Shown piece after piece: positions 7,970-17,215 of a DNA stretch of 64,000 nucleotides. The stretch lies in contig NZ_KV917376.1 in the NCBI RefSeq assembly GCF_002019695.1, forward strand, positions 3,438,040 to 3,502,039, written 5' to 3'. Within the stretch, counting starts at the first letter, position 1, and the number at the start of each line of letters is the position of its first letter. The position numbers were made by a program, and so were the translations under genes. This DNA comes from Evansella clarkii (GTDB taxonomy: Bacteria; Bacillota; Bacilli; Bacillales; Salisediminibacteriaceae). Under the pieces are notes generated by a model. That model saw only the letters and a list, made by a program, of their open reading frames with translations, did no database searches and had not been told where the DNA came from.

Positions 7970-9175
7970 TTATATTTTCACTACATTCTTCACGTAGGAA
8001 AACGCCTGGTCGAAATCGTTAATAATATCTTCTGCATCCTCTATCCCGCATGATACGCGGATGAGGCCTTCCGGGATACCCATCGCGGCCCGTTCTTCCG
8101 GAGTACATTCTATATGGCTTGTAGTTCTTGCAGGGCCTACAGTCGTTTCAACGGCTCCAAGGTTAGCTGCCCGGTGAGAATATTGCAGCTGCGGGAGGAG
8201 ATCCCTTACTGTATCCACGCCCCCTTTTACAGAGAAGCTGAGCATTCCGCCAAAACCGCTCATTTGTTTTTTCGCAATATCATGATTTGGATGTGTTGGC
8301 AGTCCAGGATAGAACACTTCGTCAACAAGCTCTTTCCTCTGAAGGTGCTGTGCCAGTTTCATCGCGTTCTCTGCCTGGCGTTTTACTCTCAAATCGAGAG
8401 TTTTCATGCCTCGTAACAGCAAATATGCCGCGAATGGATCCATTGTTGCTCCATTTATTTCACGATAATGGAAGATCTTTTCCACTAATTCTTCATCATC
8501 ACCGAGGACAATGCCCCCCAGTGCATCCGCATGTCCGCCTAAAAACTTCGTCGCACTGTGGATGACAAGATCCGCGCCAAGCTTGAGAGGGTTCTGATTT
8601 ACTGGTGTGGCAAACGTATTATCGACAACGACAAGAGCACCAGCAGCTTTTCCTGCCCTGGACATCCGCTCAATGTCAGTAATTTTGACTGTAGGGTTTG
8701 TTGGCGTTTCAAGGTAAAGAATCTTACAGCCTTTCTCCAATTCCCGCTCGATTTCCTCATGGTTCCCTGTTTCACAGAACTGCACCTCGATAGCCTTCGG
8801 AGGAAGGAATTCTGTAAATATTTTGTTCGTCCCTCCGTACGTATCTTTAATTGTTACAATTCTGTCTCCAGGACGGAGAAACGTATCAAGAGTATTGCTG
8901 ATTGCCGCCATTCCCGTAGAAAAACTTGTTGCTGCTCTTGCGCCTTCAAGAACTTTTACTTTATCCTCAAAAGCCTGCACGGTTGGGTTTGTATTCCGCC
9001 CATAAATATGCCCTTTCTTTTTCCCGGTTGCAACCTCATACCATTCGTCCATATCGTCATACGTATACGCTACACTCGGAACAATCGGCACCTGTGATGC
9101 ACCATGGACAAGATAATCTTTTTCGCCGCCCCAGACTGATTTGGTCCCCATCTTTGCTTTTTCATGATAATTCAT
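7970..9175 (-). CDS. Trans-sulfuration family PLP enzyme (cystathionine gamma-lyase/synthase fold)
   Basis: A 401-residue PLP fold-type I enzyme. The cofactor lysine lies in HSATKFLGGHAD near residue 208, with YGRNTNPT for substrate and phosphate contacts and VVVDNTFATP for the PLP-binding Asp. Family members perform gamma-replacement or beta/gamma-elimination on cystathionine, homocysteine or O-acylhomoserine. I place the start at ATG 9175, behind GAGGAG; a GTG at 9184 is also in frame. It lies between two DoeA-like genes, which is not a normal methionine-biosynthesis setting, so the substrate may be an amino acid released by those hydrolases. This last point is inference. Confidence 0.85.
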   Translation of the reverse strand: MNYHEKAKMGTKSVWGGEKDYLVHGASQVPIVPSVAYTYDDMDEWYEVATGKKKGHIYGRNTNPTVQAFEDKVKVLEGARAATSFSTGMAAISNTLDTFLRPGDRIVTIKDTYGGTNKIFTEFLPPKAIEVQFCETGNHEEIERELEKGCKILYLETPTNPTVKITDIERMSRAGKAAGALVVVDNTFATPVNQNPLKLGADLVIHSATKFLGGHADALGGIVLGDDEELVEKIFHYREINGATMDPFAAYLLLRGMKTLDLRVKRQAENAMKLAQHLQRKELVDEVFYPGLPTHPNHDIAKKQMSGFGGMLSFSVKGGVDTVRDLLPQLQYSHRAANLGAVETTVGPARTTSHIECTPEERAAMGIPEGLIRVSCGIEDAEDIINDFDQAFSYVKNVVKI

Positions 9176-9381
9176 ACATAACACTCCTCGTCTGTTATAT
9201 TTAAGCCCTCAAGGAGGAGCTTATTGCAATGTCCCTGTTTCCTCTCCTGTTATTTACTTTTCTTGCTGCAGCAACAGAGGATAAAAAAATCCTTATGAAA
9301 CCGGCTTTCTTTATGATTATCCAATTAGATCCCGGCTTCTCCCAGGTGTTTTCCTTCAGTTAACGGAATTTCAGCCGGAAC

Positions 9382-10575
9382 TTAAGAAACGTCTTCAATG
9401 CTTGCTGGTTTAACAAACAGTTCTCTCGGATAATCAGCCAGAACTTCACAGCCTGCCTCCGACACCCGGAAAGATTCGCTCAGCTCCACACCGTAATCAT
9501 CAAGCCAGATTCCAGGAATCATATGAAACGTCATGTTGGGCTGTAAAACAGTTTTGTCTCCCTGCCTTAGGCTTGCAGTGTGCTCCCCCCAGTCCGGAGG
9601 ATAATTTAAACCTAAGGAATAGCCGATTCTTGAATCTTTTGTAAAGCCGCTTTTGGCTATCGTCGTTCTCCAGACAGCTTCCACCTCTTCACATGTGATG
9701 CCAGGTTTAATAAAATCGATCGCCGCGTTGAGCCCTTCAATAACAACTTTAGAAAGCTCGCTGACTTCATGTGAAGGCTGTCCAATAACAAGCGTTCTGG
9801 CCAGGGGGGCGTGATAACGTTTATAGCATCCGGCCAGCTCCAGAATTACGGTATCTCCATCTTTATAGCAGTCATCTGACCAGGTCAGATGAGGAGTGGA
9901 GGTTTTTCTCCCTGCAGGCATGAGCGGTACAATCGCAGGGTAATCACCCCCATATTCTTTTGTTCCGGATATTTGTGCCCGGTAAATTTTCGCTGCAACG
10001 TCACACTCCCTGACTCCTGCTTCCACGGATTCTACTGCTGTCTGCATCGTCATCCCGGCAATTTTACCTGCTTTTTTCATATATTCAATCTCTTTGGGAG
10101 ATTTAACAAGCCGCACCCAGTTTACGAGGTTTGTGCCATCTTTGAAAACAGCGTTTGGCAGACCTGCCTTCAGGCGGATGAAACACATGGCTGTAAAATA
10201 GTAAGAATCCTTCTCCACTCCAATTACCCTTTTCGACTGTCCTATCTCTGTAAGAATTTTTGCCACAAAATCCATTGGGTGTTTTGTAAGCGACTGGACG
10301 TGATCGTCAGGATAAGAAATTATATTTTGATGATAAAGCCAGGTTGTTGCCTTGGCTCCATTTGCGTCCTGCCCTCTGCCAATCCAGATTGGCTGTTCTT
10401 CATCTATCATTACGACCAGCATCTGATGCACGTAAAAAGACCATCCGTCATAACCTGTGAGATAATGCATATTTGCCGGATCGGTGATCAGCATTACTTC
10501 AATACCTTCAGAAGCCATTCTTTCTTTTGTTTTCAGCATTCTAACTTTGTACTCGGAAAGTTCAAACGGCAGCAA
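9382..10575 (-). CDS. doeA: M24-family hydrolase, ectoine hydrolase (DoeA)-like, copy 2
   Basis: This paralogue of the 6642-7868 product keeps the same motif order: HYLTGYDGWSFYVHQ, GQDANGAKATTW, HPMDF, GGDYPAIVPLMPAG, ELAGCYKRYHAPLA and LNYPPDWGEHTASL. The two are alike along almost their whole length. The start is uncertain: GTG 10584 overlaps the AGGAAGG site, so TTG 10575 with about 9 nt spacing is preferred. It probably begins the transcript DoeA copy 2, PLP enzyme, DoeA copy 1. The PucR regulator lies just upstream in the same direction. Confidence 0.78.
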   Translation of the reverse strand: MLPFELSEYKVRMLKTKERMASEGIEVMLITDPANMHYLTGYDGWSFYVHQMLVVMIDEEQPIWIGRGQDANGAKATTWLYHQNIISYPDDHVQSLTKHPMDFVAKILTEIGQSKRVIGVEKDSYYFTAMCFIRLKAGLPNAVFKDGTNLVNWVRLVKSPKEIEYMKKAGKIAGMTMQTAVESVEAGVRECDVAAKIYRAQISGTKEYGGDYPAIVPLMPAGRKTSTPHLTWSDDCYKDGDTVILELAGCYKRYHAPLARTLVIGQPSHEVSELSKVVIEGLNAAIDFIKPGITCEEVEAVWRTTIAKSGFTKDSRIGYSLGLNYPPDWGEHTASLRQGDKTVLQPNMTFHMIPGIWLDDYGVELSESFRVSEAGCEVLADYPRELFVKPASIEDVS

Positions 10576-10749
10576 TTTTATCACCTTCCTTTTCCATTCA
10601 TCGTACTTCCATTGTAATACGAAACTGAAAATTCCAACAATTGCAATAATGTATGAATTTTTAATGAACTTTTAGTCAAATTGGCTAGAGTTATTCGGAT
10701 TAAATATCCTGCAGCCTGTTTCCAGCAACCTATTGAAAAAGGAGCTCCA

Positions 10750-10935
10750 GGGAAGTGTAACGGCTCCTCATTCCGCTGAGTGGGATAAAATAGTGTTTTA
10801 TGAAGGTGCAGCGGAACCACGATCCGAAAAAATCACAAAATCAATGAATTTTACGTAATAACGGAATGAGGATCCGCAAATAAGCACATCCGCTATAAAC
10901 AAACAAAACGCCTGGATACTAAGATCCCAGGCGAA
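10750..10935. repeat. Interspersed intergenic repeat, copy A
   Basis: The element has three blocks: CGGCTCCTCATTCCGCT at the left, GGTGCAGCGGAACCACGATCC in the middle, and AACGGAATGAGGATCCGCAAAT near 10862, followed by AAGCACATCCGCTATAAACA and a hairpin. The same blocks in the same order occur at 41371-41621, and the left blocks occur at 17648-17800. It occupies most of the 480-bp gap between the DoeA copy 2 and PucR genes. No open frame of note is inside. Confidence 0.82.
10904..10932 (-). terminator. Terminator-like hairpin at the end of repeat A
   Basis: On the minus strand CGCCTGGGATCTTAGTATCCAGGCG is closed by a CGCCTGG/CCAGGCG stem and followed by TTTTG. It sits 130 bp after the PucR stop and may end that transcript. 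Copy C of the repeat carries the equivalent hairpin. Confidence 0.65.
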
Positions 10936-11062
10936 TATGTTTTCTTCTTTTATTTCATCAGTTTTCCCCGATCTTCTCCACGGGACTTCAACGGAACTGC
11001 TAAATTAAAACAAGCAAAGGCTATTTTTGTTTCCTTCCTTTTCCCGATACCCTCATGACCCA

Positions 11063-12766
11063 TTACTCTTCTTCTGCCATCCCGATTTTCCAGATGCGGA
11101 TGCTTAGATCCATTAGAAAAACATCATCCGGGTTGGCCAGCGATAATCCGGTGAGGGACTCGACTTTTCTCAGCCGGTACAAAAGGGATTGACGGTGAAG
11201 GTTTAAAGCTCTGGCAGTCTGGCTTACTTTGCTTTGGTTCTCATAATAAGCCATGAAAGTATCAATCAGATCCATCTTCCTTTGCTTTTCATAATCGGTG
11301 AGCGGTTTGATTGTAGAAGAAACAATATCTCTGACCTCCTCGTTTTCAGCTAAGCTGAGGAGGATACGGTCCATTCTTGTTTCTGAAAAAGCGGAACGGT
11401 GGCCGGCTCCTTTTCTTTTTTTACCAATCCGCAGTGCAGTTTCCGCTTCCTCAAAGCTCTTGCTGAAGCGAATTTCTCCAACATGGAGGGTTCCTATCCC
11501 CCATGACATGATGACTCCAGGCAGCAGATTCATCAGGCGGCGCTCGATGAGATTCAGAAAGGTATTCACTGTTTCCCTGCTGTTATCAATAGGGACTTCC
11601 AGGAAGATAATCACCATGTTCTTCTGGTAAGTTACCATCGTTTTTCGCTGCATGGACTCGCCTGTATAATAGATCTCATCTTCAATGAAGTGGATCATAC
11701 TTTGAAGCCAGTCCCTGTAGGATTGCTCTTTTTTGCCAATCTCGTTATACAGTTCTTTCAGGTTTTCCGGCGTTCCTGAAATACACTGATACGGCAGCTC
11801 AATATCATAGCCAAGAACCTTTGAACGGGACAGGACATTGCTCCATGTACCCATCTGTCCTCGTGCAAGATTCCATACGAAATCCTCTCTTAACCTGAGC
11901 TCTGTTTCCTCTACGGCGCTTTCTCTTAAAAACCATAGTGCTGCCGCTGTTACTGCATGTTCAAGTACTACGAGACGGCGGTAATTAAAATATTCTTCAG
12001 GGGATTCATTTTCCTTGAGGAGGACGAATAGATACCCCTTCTTTTTATTTGTTGTCTGGACAATGGGCAGCTGGAGTATGATTCTGCCGTTCGAAGCTTC
12101 CACCTTGTGCACCTTTGTCTGAAACGGATCGTTTGAAAGCTCTTCCTCGATTTGCTCCTGGGGAATAACTTTGGAGCCCAGAAGCTGGTCCCAGACTGCA
12201 GAGAGCTTCCTGGATAAAAAGCTTGCTCCCTTTCTGACACCTTGCCTGTTCGTTATTAAAATTGGAGCCGAAATTTTTTCACTGGTGTATCTCGCCAGCG
12301 CATTTAAGTCGGCCCCCTGTAAAATTAAGTTAAGCATATGCTGTTGAGTTCTTTGGGAATGTTCAAAGTCCTTTTGCTGCAGCTCGTTAATTTTCCTGGT
12401 CACTGCTTTAGTAATATCAGCAAACCGGATTTCCCAGGGGATTTCTATAATCGGAAACTGGTTTTCCTGTGCGAACTCAATACTTTCTCTGTCGATATAA
12501 TACGTATGCCGCCCTGTGGCGACGGCAAGCCCTGAAGCTTTTGAATTGATAATGTCCTCTACAAAACGCCTGAACAGTACCGGGTCATTGCCGCATCCCA
12601 TGCCTGTTGTCAAAACAAGCTCATTGTTGCGAACAAAGTTCTCAACAGGTGTCTCGGTTACAGATACCCATTCTACATGTCTGTTTTCAAGACAATCCCT
12701 GGAAGTTTTCATGATGGCATTTCCCATGATCTCCAGATCCATAACTTCTTCCATCGTTAACCCCAT
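11063..12766 (-). CDS. PucR family transcriptional regulator
   Basis: A 567-residue cytoplasmic regulator with three parts: an N-terminal PucR sensing domain (about residues 1-120), a central CdaR GGDEF-like region (about 290-420), and a C-terminal PucR-type helix-turn-helix (about 500-560) containing YYENQSKVSQTARALNLHRQSLLYRLRKVE. PucR proteins commonly control purine, allantoin and amino-acid catabolism. I chose ATG 12766 because AGGGGG lies 8 nt upstream; GTG 12775 overlaps that site. It lies between the cyclase/hydratase pair and the DoeA group, all in one direction, and is the natural candidate regulator of both. Confidence 0.88.
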   Translation of the reverse strand: MGLTMEEVMDLEIMGNAIMKTSRDCLENRHVEWVSVTETPVENFVRNNELVLTTGMGCGNDPVLFRRFVEDIINSKASGLAVATGRHTYYIDRESIEFAQENQFPIIEIPWEIRFADITKAVTRKINELQQKDFEHSQRTQQHMLNLILQGADLNALARYTSEKISAPILITNRQGVRKGASFLSRKLSAVWDQLLGSKVIPQEQIEEELSNDPFQTKVHKVEASNGRIILQLPIVQTTNKKKGYLFVLLKENESPEEYFNYRRLVVLEHAVTAAALWFLRESAVEETELRLREDFVWNLARGQMGTWSNVLSRSKVLGYDIELPYQCISGTPENLKELYNEIGKKEQSYRDWLQSMIHFIEDEIYYTGESMQRKTMVTYQKNMVIIFLEVPIDNSRETVNTFLNLIERRLMNLLPGVIMSWGIGTLHVGEIRFSKSFEEAETALRIGKKRKGAGHRSAFSETRMDRILLSLAENEEVRDIVSSTIKPLTDYEKQRKMDLIDTFMAYYENQSKVSQTARALNLHRQSLLYRLRKVESLTGLSLANPDDVFLMDLSIRIWKIGMAEEE

Positions 12767-12933
12767 GTCTTTCACCCCCTGAGATGCACTATTGCAGCTT
12801 CTTATACTTCTACTATTAAAATTATTTATATTTATGCCTCTGCTCTGTACTGCTTTACTGGAGCCAGTGCCTGCCCCCTGGTTGTATAAGAAGCTTCTCC
12901 TCAGGTTAAGCAGGCACCGGAAAAGCTCAGCTT

Positions 12934-13719
12934 TTATTTAGGGAATTCGGGCTTTCTTTTTTCCAGAAATGCATTTATTCCTTCCTGCCCTTCCGGGGAC
13001 GCTGTTTTCTCTGCAATCAGCAAGGACTCTTTTTCTGTCTGATCTTCAAGGCTGTGATGGAAGGAGCTGTATAATAATTCTTTAGTGAGTCCGAAGGCTT
13101 CGGTTGCTCCTTCTGCCATGCTCTCCGCAAGTTTATTTGTGGTGTTCTCCAGTTCTGTGTCGCTGCATGTTTCGGTAATCAGGCCCCATTCTTTTGCTTC
13201 TTCAGCTGTAAGCATACGGTTCAGGAGAGATAGCTCCAATGATTTTTTCAGGCCGATAAGACGCGGCAAAAAGTAGCTCGTGGCACCGTCCGGAGTTAGA
13301 CCTGCTTTCGTATATGCCATGACGAATCTTGCCTTTTTAGTTGCGACGACGATATCTGCAGCACAAACGAGGCCCATTCCTGCTCCTGCTACTGTGCCGT
13401 TAACAGCAGCAATGACAGGCTTTTTCATTTTTACAAAATTTATAATTGCCTTATTCAGATGGAGGGTAACCTGGCGAAGGTGGGGCGAGATACCGGAGCC
13501 CTCAGCCGCAAAGGCTTTCAGGTCGCCTCCAACGGAAAAATGGCTCCCGCTGCCTTTTAGGACAACGACTCTGATATTTTTGTCTTCTTTATATATTTCT
13601 GATATATGGGCAAGCTCCTCCATGAACTTAAGCATTACACTGTTTCCTTCGTCGGACCGGTTGAAGATAATAATTCCAGTATGGTTTTTTATTTCTGGCT
13701 TTATAGTGGTGTATTCCAT
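12934..13719 (-). CDS. Enoyl-CoA hydratase/isomerase family protein
   Basis: A 261-residue crotonase-fold protein. Oxyanion-hole regions are visible at GSGSHFSVGGDLKAF (near residue 60) and NGTVAGAGMGLVCAADIVVA (near 107). The first catalytic Glu of classical hydratases, normally in the A-G-G-G-x-E stretch, is not obvious here (AGAGMGL), so isomerase or another crotonase reaction is possible. The substrate is unknown. It starts at ATG 13719 behind AGGAGG, 43 bp after the cyclase gene, so these two probably form one transcript. Confidence 0.85.
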   Translation of the reverse strand: MEYTTIKPEIKNHTGIIIFNRSDEGNSVMLKFMEELAHISEIYKEDKNIRVVVLKGSGSHFSVGGDLKAFAAEGSGISPHLRQVTLHLNKAIINFVKMKKPVIAAVNGTVAGAGMGLVCAADIVVATKKARFVMAYTKAGLTPDGATSYFLPRLIGLKKSLELSLLNRMLTAEEAKEWGLITETCSDTELENTTNKLAESMAEGATEAFGLTKELLYSSFHHSLEDQTEKESLLIAEKTASPEGQEGINAFLEKRKPEFPK

Positions 13720-13762
13720 TTCCGCAATTCCTCCTGTATAAGTAGTTTTGTTAAAATGAGTG

Positions 13763-14425
13763 CTATTTTAATTCAGCGAATGCTCTTACCGGAAAGGTAC
13801 CAAAGCCCTTCACTTTCGGAGGGACAGCATAAAATTGAAACGATTTATTCTTTAATGCTTCAAGATTACAGAGATGTTCCGCAATTACTATTTCTTCTGC
13901 CAGCAGTGTGCTGTGGACGGGGCGGGAATTTACGGATGTGTCATCGATGTTTACAGAATCGATACCTACGAGTGCCGCTTTTTTCTGTACCAGGTATTTT
14001 GCTGCTCCTTTTGTTAAAAACGGGTGGTTTTCGAAATACTGGTCTGTGTTCCAGTGTTTATCCCAGCCGGTATGCACTAAAACGGCTTTCCCCTGCACGT
14101 CCAGTCCGGAAAAAAACTGTTCGCCGATTTCCTTTATCCCGTTATCAATGTGAATCAGCACGCCTTCAAGTCCTGCAAGCTTGTCAATGGTTACTTCAGT
14201 CAGATCCTTACCTGTCCTGTAACGATGGAACGGAACATCTACATATGTACCAGTGTTAGAGACCATTTCAATTTTTCCTATCTGGAATTCTGTCCCTTCC
14301 TCGTAGTGCTTCCGGGACTCTTCCCTGCTGAGAAAATCGCAGATCAGCGGGGCAGGAAGTCCTTTGTATGTAACAAGCCCGTCTTCTATCGTGTGGCTCA
14401 GATCAATGAATCTTTTCTTCAGCAT
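13763..14425 (-). CDS. Cyclase family protein (kynurenine-formamidase-like fold)
   Basis: A 220-residue protein of the cyclase/KynB family. The usual metal motif HxGTHxDxPxH appears as NTGTYVDVPFH near residue 78, so two canonical His positions are Asn and Tyr while Asp and the last His remain. Other family marks are DLSHTIEDGLVTYKGLP at the start and VLVHTGWDKHW near 120. Members hydrolyse amide or lactam bonds, for example N-formylkynurenine. The changed metal motif marks a divergent subgroup whose substrate I cannot name. It is the first gene of the cyclase/enoyl-CoA hydratase pair, with a GAGGTG site. Confidence 0.82.
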   Translation of the reverse strand: MLKKRFIDLSHTIEDGLVTYKGLPAPLICDFLSREESRKHYEEGTEFQIGKIEMVSNTGTYVDVPFHRYRTGKDLTEVTIDKLAGLEGVLIHIDNGIKEIGEQFFSGLDVQGKAVLVHTGWDKHWNTDQYFENHPFLTKGAAKYLVQKKAALVGIDSVNIDDTSVNSRPVHSTLLAEEIVIAEHLCNLEALKNKSFQFYAVPPKVKGFGTFPVRAFAELK

Positions 14426-14536
14426 GGTTTCACCTCACTAATTTTGTTTCTCTATCTATTCTCTTTTGATCAGCAGATTCCCTTTTAATTATGGAACAAA
14501 GGAGAGTTGAGGATAACTGTTGGATAGTTACTATAT

Positions 14537-14584
14537 AAAAAAATAAGCACCCTGTTGTGAGCTGCAGCTCAGACAGGATGCTTA
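14537..14584 (-). terminator. Intrinsic terminator of the acidic exported protein gene
   Basis: On the minus strand TAAGCATCCTGT pairs with ACAGGGTGCTTA around an inner GAGCTGCAGCTC, then TTTTTTT. It is 110 bp after the stop at 14695. The remainder of the gap up to the cyclase start shows nothing recognisable. Confidence 0.85.
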
Positions 14585-14694
14585 TACAGGTACAGTCTGT
14601 CCCGGTGAAGGGATAAACTATGTTAACCGCACAGTGTTGCCGGCACCGGCGGATATGATAATTATGTGGAGTCATTGAAGAAATTATACAGTTT

Positions 14695-15501
14695 TCAGTT
14701 GAACTTAAATGTGCTGATTATTTTCGGCAGATCAGTGTATATCATGTGCTGCACCAGTTCCAGTTTTTCGCTGTTTTCAGGTGCTAATAATTCCTCGGTT
14801 GGTTCTCCGGGTATGATGTAACCAAAAGTATAACCGTTATTTGTGGCGATTGGCATCCAGAAAGGATTGTCTTCCTGCTCTTTACCTTTTTCTTCGGTGT
14901 AAATTATTACAGAGAAAACAAGCTGGTTAATTTCTGCGGAAGGTTCGTAATAGAAATTTACCGCTCCTTCCTGATCAGGAGAAAATGCATTTGTGTCTAT
15001 ACGAATGATATCTTGCCACGTTTCCGGAAGTTCCATTGTAAAACCAAACTGGCTGTTCGTATACAGATTGCTGTCTGACAGAGAATCTCCCCCTCCATTG
15101 CCGTTAGGCTGTCCAGATTCAGTTTCCTCTTCCTCTTTTTTTACTTCCTCTTCAGTCAGTTCCTTCTCAATGTTATTAGAAGCAGCTTCGTTTTCAGTCT
15201 CCGTCTTTTCACCTTCAACAAGAGTATTATTCTCGCTGCCGCCCCGGTCTGAATCTTTTGTAGTTTCGGAGATTTCCTCTGTTTCTTCAATTACCTCGTT
15301 ATCAGGGAGTTCATTTTCAGTATGATTGCTGTTTTCTTCATGTTCCTCGTCCTGAATTACTTCTCCACTGTTATTACTTCCATCTTCTGCTGCGTCCCCT
15401 GTAGTCGGCTCTGCAGAATCCCTGAACCATAATAATAAAAGCAGCACGGAAAGGAGAACGATAAATATTGCTCCCTTCCCTTTAATACCTGGCTTCATCA
15501 T
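14695..15501 (-). CDS. Membrane-anchored acidic-linker protein of unknown function
   Basis: A 268-residue protein with a positively charged start, one membrane anchor (about residues 10-26), a linker of about 120 residues very rich in Glu, Asp, Asn, Ser and Thr, and a C-terminal globular domain from about residue 145. The domain begins YTNSQFGFTMELPETWQD, a form seen in PsbP-like and other extracytoplasmic domains of Gram-positive bacteria. The protein most likely faces the outside, with the acidic linker crossing the wall. No function can be assigned. It is monocistronic with its own terminator. Confidence 0.72.
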   Translation of the reverse strand: MMKPGIKGKGAIFIVLLSVLLLLLWFRDSAEPTTGDAAEDGSNNSGEVIQDEEHEENSNHTENELPDNEVIEETEEISETTKDSDRGGSENNTLVEGEKTETENEAASNNIEKELTEEEVKKEEEETESGQPNGNGGGDSLSDSNLYTNSQFGFTMELPETWQDIIRIDTNAFSPDQEGAVNFYYEPSAEINQLVFSVIIYTEEKGKEQEDNPFWMPIATNNGYTFGYIIPGEPTEELLAPENSEKLELVQHMIYTDLPKIISTFKFN

Positions 15502-15802
15502 ATGCTTTTGCCCCCTGTTCTGTACCGTCCTGTTAAATATTAATCATTATCTCATGAAGCATAGATTTTAAACAGAGACTTCAGGTGAATTTTAGCGTTT
15601 TTTCCAGGTTGTTTCACAACTTTCTATAATTAGACATATATTTGACATGAACATGCCCGGCTGCGATAATCGCTGTAATTTATCAAGGGCCTCGAATCAC
15701 TGCGCATCATAAATGAATTAATATTAAGGTTAGGCATAAAAAATAAGCTGCTGAACATTGATTCAGCAGCCAGGAACGTATTATTGCCAGGTATAAGATA
15801 AG
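15502..15802. other. Intergenic region with one terminator
   Basis: About 300 bp between the GGDEF gene stop and the acidic protein start. It holds the terminator at 15740-15770 and AT-rich sequence without a recognisable RNA motif or open frame. Confidence 0.6.
15740..15770 (-). terminator. Intrinsic terminator of the PAS-GGDEF gene
   Basis: On the minus strand GCTGCTGAA / TTCAGCAGC forms a 9-bp stem with a short loop, followed by TTATTTTTTA. It is 33 bp beyond the stop at 15803. Confidence 0.9.
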
Positions 15803-16726
15803 TTAAACAGGGGCATTAATTTTTTTATCATAAAGGAAGAAACTGTTTTTTTCTTCGTTTTTTGTAAAATACATTGCTTTATCTGCGTTCTTAAGCAGCA
15901 TCTCAATAGTAATCCCATGGTCCGGATATATAGTGGCACCAATACTTGCCGATAATTTAATTGGCTTGCCGAACAAATCAACTGGTACATTAAAGGACCT
16001 GAATATTTTCTCTGTTACTTTGTTAACATCGTCGGAGTCGGCAATATTGTCAAGAAGGATAGTAAACTCGTCTCCGCCAAATCGGCCGACAATGCCCTCG
16101 ATTCCAATTACATGCTGGAGTTTCCGGGAAACCTGCAGAAGAAGCTCGTCCCCAGCCAAATGTCCAAAAGTGTCATTGACCAGTTTAAACTTGTCCAGAT
16201 CAAGAAAAAGCAGAGCTAATTTTTTGTCATTGTGTTCGGCATGTGTAATTGAATCTTTTAGTTTCTCAAGAAACAAAGCTCTGTTTGGAAGCTGAGTCAA
16301 TGAATCATGATATGCCATATGCTGCATTTTGTCTTCCATTTGTTTTCGTTCGGTAATGTCACGCATAATCCCGATGTAATACGAATCCTCAGGTTCAGCT
16401 TTATTTATTTTTGTAATGGTTATGTAAGACCAGAATAATTCTCCGCTCTTCCGTCTGTTTACCAATTCCCCAGTCCAGGTCCCCGTTGTGAAAAGGCTGT
16501 TCCACATCTCCTGAAAAACGAAAGGATCTGTTTTGCCGGATTGTAAAAATTTTGGGTTCTTACCTGTTACTTCCTCCAGCCTGTAACCTGTAATCTTTTC
16601 GAACGATGGGTTCACTGCAATAATTTGCTGTTTAAAATCGGTAATCATCAGCCCGTCATTCATTAATTGAAAAAGCTCCCACATGTTTTCACGATCATTC
16701 GCAAACTTTTCAAAAGATGTATTCAT
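15803..16726 (-). CDS. PAS-domain diguanylate cyclase
   Basis: A 307-residue soluble protein with a PAS domain (about residues 12-125, containing GLMITDFKQQIIAVNPSFEKITGY) and a GGDEF domain (about 135-300). The active-site loop RFGGDEFTILL near residue 218 is intact, so it should make c-di-GMP from two GTP. The LDLDKFKLVNDTFGHLAGD segment carries the metal and substrate residues. An RxxD-type inhibitory site is not evident before the motif. There is no membrane segment, so the PAS domain should sense a cytoplasmic cue. The ribosome-binding site before ATG 16726 is weak. It is one of two c-di-GMP genes in the window. Confidence 0.9.
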   Translation of the reverse strand: MNTSFEKFANDRENMWELFQLMNDGLMITDFKQQIIAVNPSFEKITGYRLEEVTGKNPKFLQSGKTDPFVFQEMWNSLFTTGTWTGELVNRRKSGELFWSYITITKINKAEPEDSYYIGIMRDITERKQMEDKMQHMAYHDSLTQLPNRALFLEKLKDSITHAEHNDKKLALLFLDLDKFKLVNDTFGHLAGDELLLQVSRKLQHVIGIEGIVGRFGGDEFTILLDNIADSDDVNKVTEKIFRSFNVPVDLFGKPIKLSASIGATIYPDHGITIEMLLKNADKAMYFTKNEEKNSFFLYDKKINAPV

Positions 16727-16948
16727 TTTTTCGCCGACTTTTATCTCCTTTAAAACTCAAAAGTCTGCTTCCCCCCGCTGTCATTTTAGTTAATACAATC
16801 GCATGACACATAAAAAAATATAACTGCTGAAATTATTATAGTAAACAGGCCTGTAAATTACAAAACATTATTATATAAGAAAATTTTTTTTCCTTATTGT
16901 AGTCCGTTGTTTGTTGGAAAAAGCAGCTTAATGGATTGAATTGAACCA

Positions 16949-17215
16949 TTGACAATTTTTAATGAAGCTAATACGATTGTACTACTCGGAAAACAATAGC
17001 GTTTCCGTTTTAAAAATGGTGTCTCGCAATTTTTATAACGAGACGGCTGAAAATCAGCATCAATCTATACCATAGCCTTTTTTATATGAAATATGTTTGA
17101 TATTTTATGAACAGTTAACATACGTGGGTAAGATGCCGCAGACAGTAGTGCTGAAGGTAAAGCCGAAAAGGAAAGTCCATTTTATGGGCTCTTTTCGGCT
17201 TTTTTTATTGAAATG
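16949..17215 (+). promoter_or_regulatory. Promoter plus long structured leader, unassigned
   Basis: A sigma-A promoter (TTGACA 16949-16954, 17 bp, TACGAT 16972-16977) precedes a leader of about 265 nt before the ATG at 17249. The leader has several stems: CGGAAA/TTTCCG followed by TTTT (16989-17014), GTCTCG/CGAGAC (17022-17043), and a terminator AAGCCGAAAAG/CTTTTCGGCTT with a T-run (17160-17208). The layout resembles a transcription-attenuation leader or a small RNA. I do not recognise any known riboswitch class in it. Confidence 0.6.

Noticed and set aside
8114-9204. Plus-strand frames opposite the trans-sulfuration gene
   Set aside because: Shadows of a well-supported minus-strand gene with no start signals of their own.
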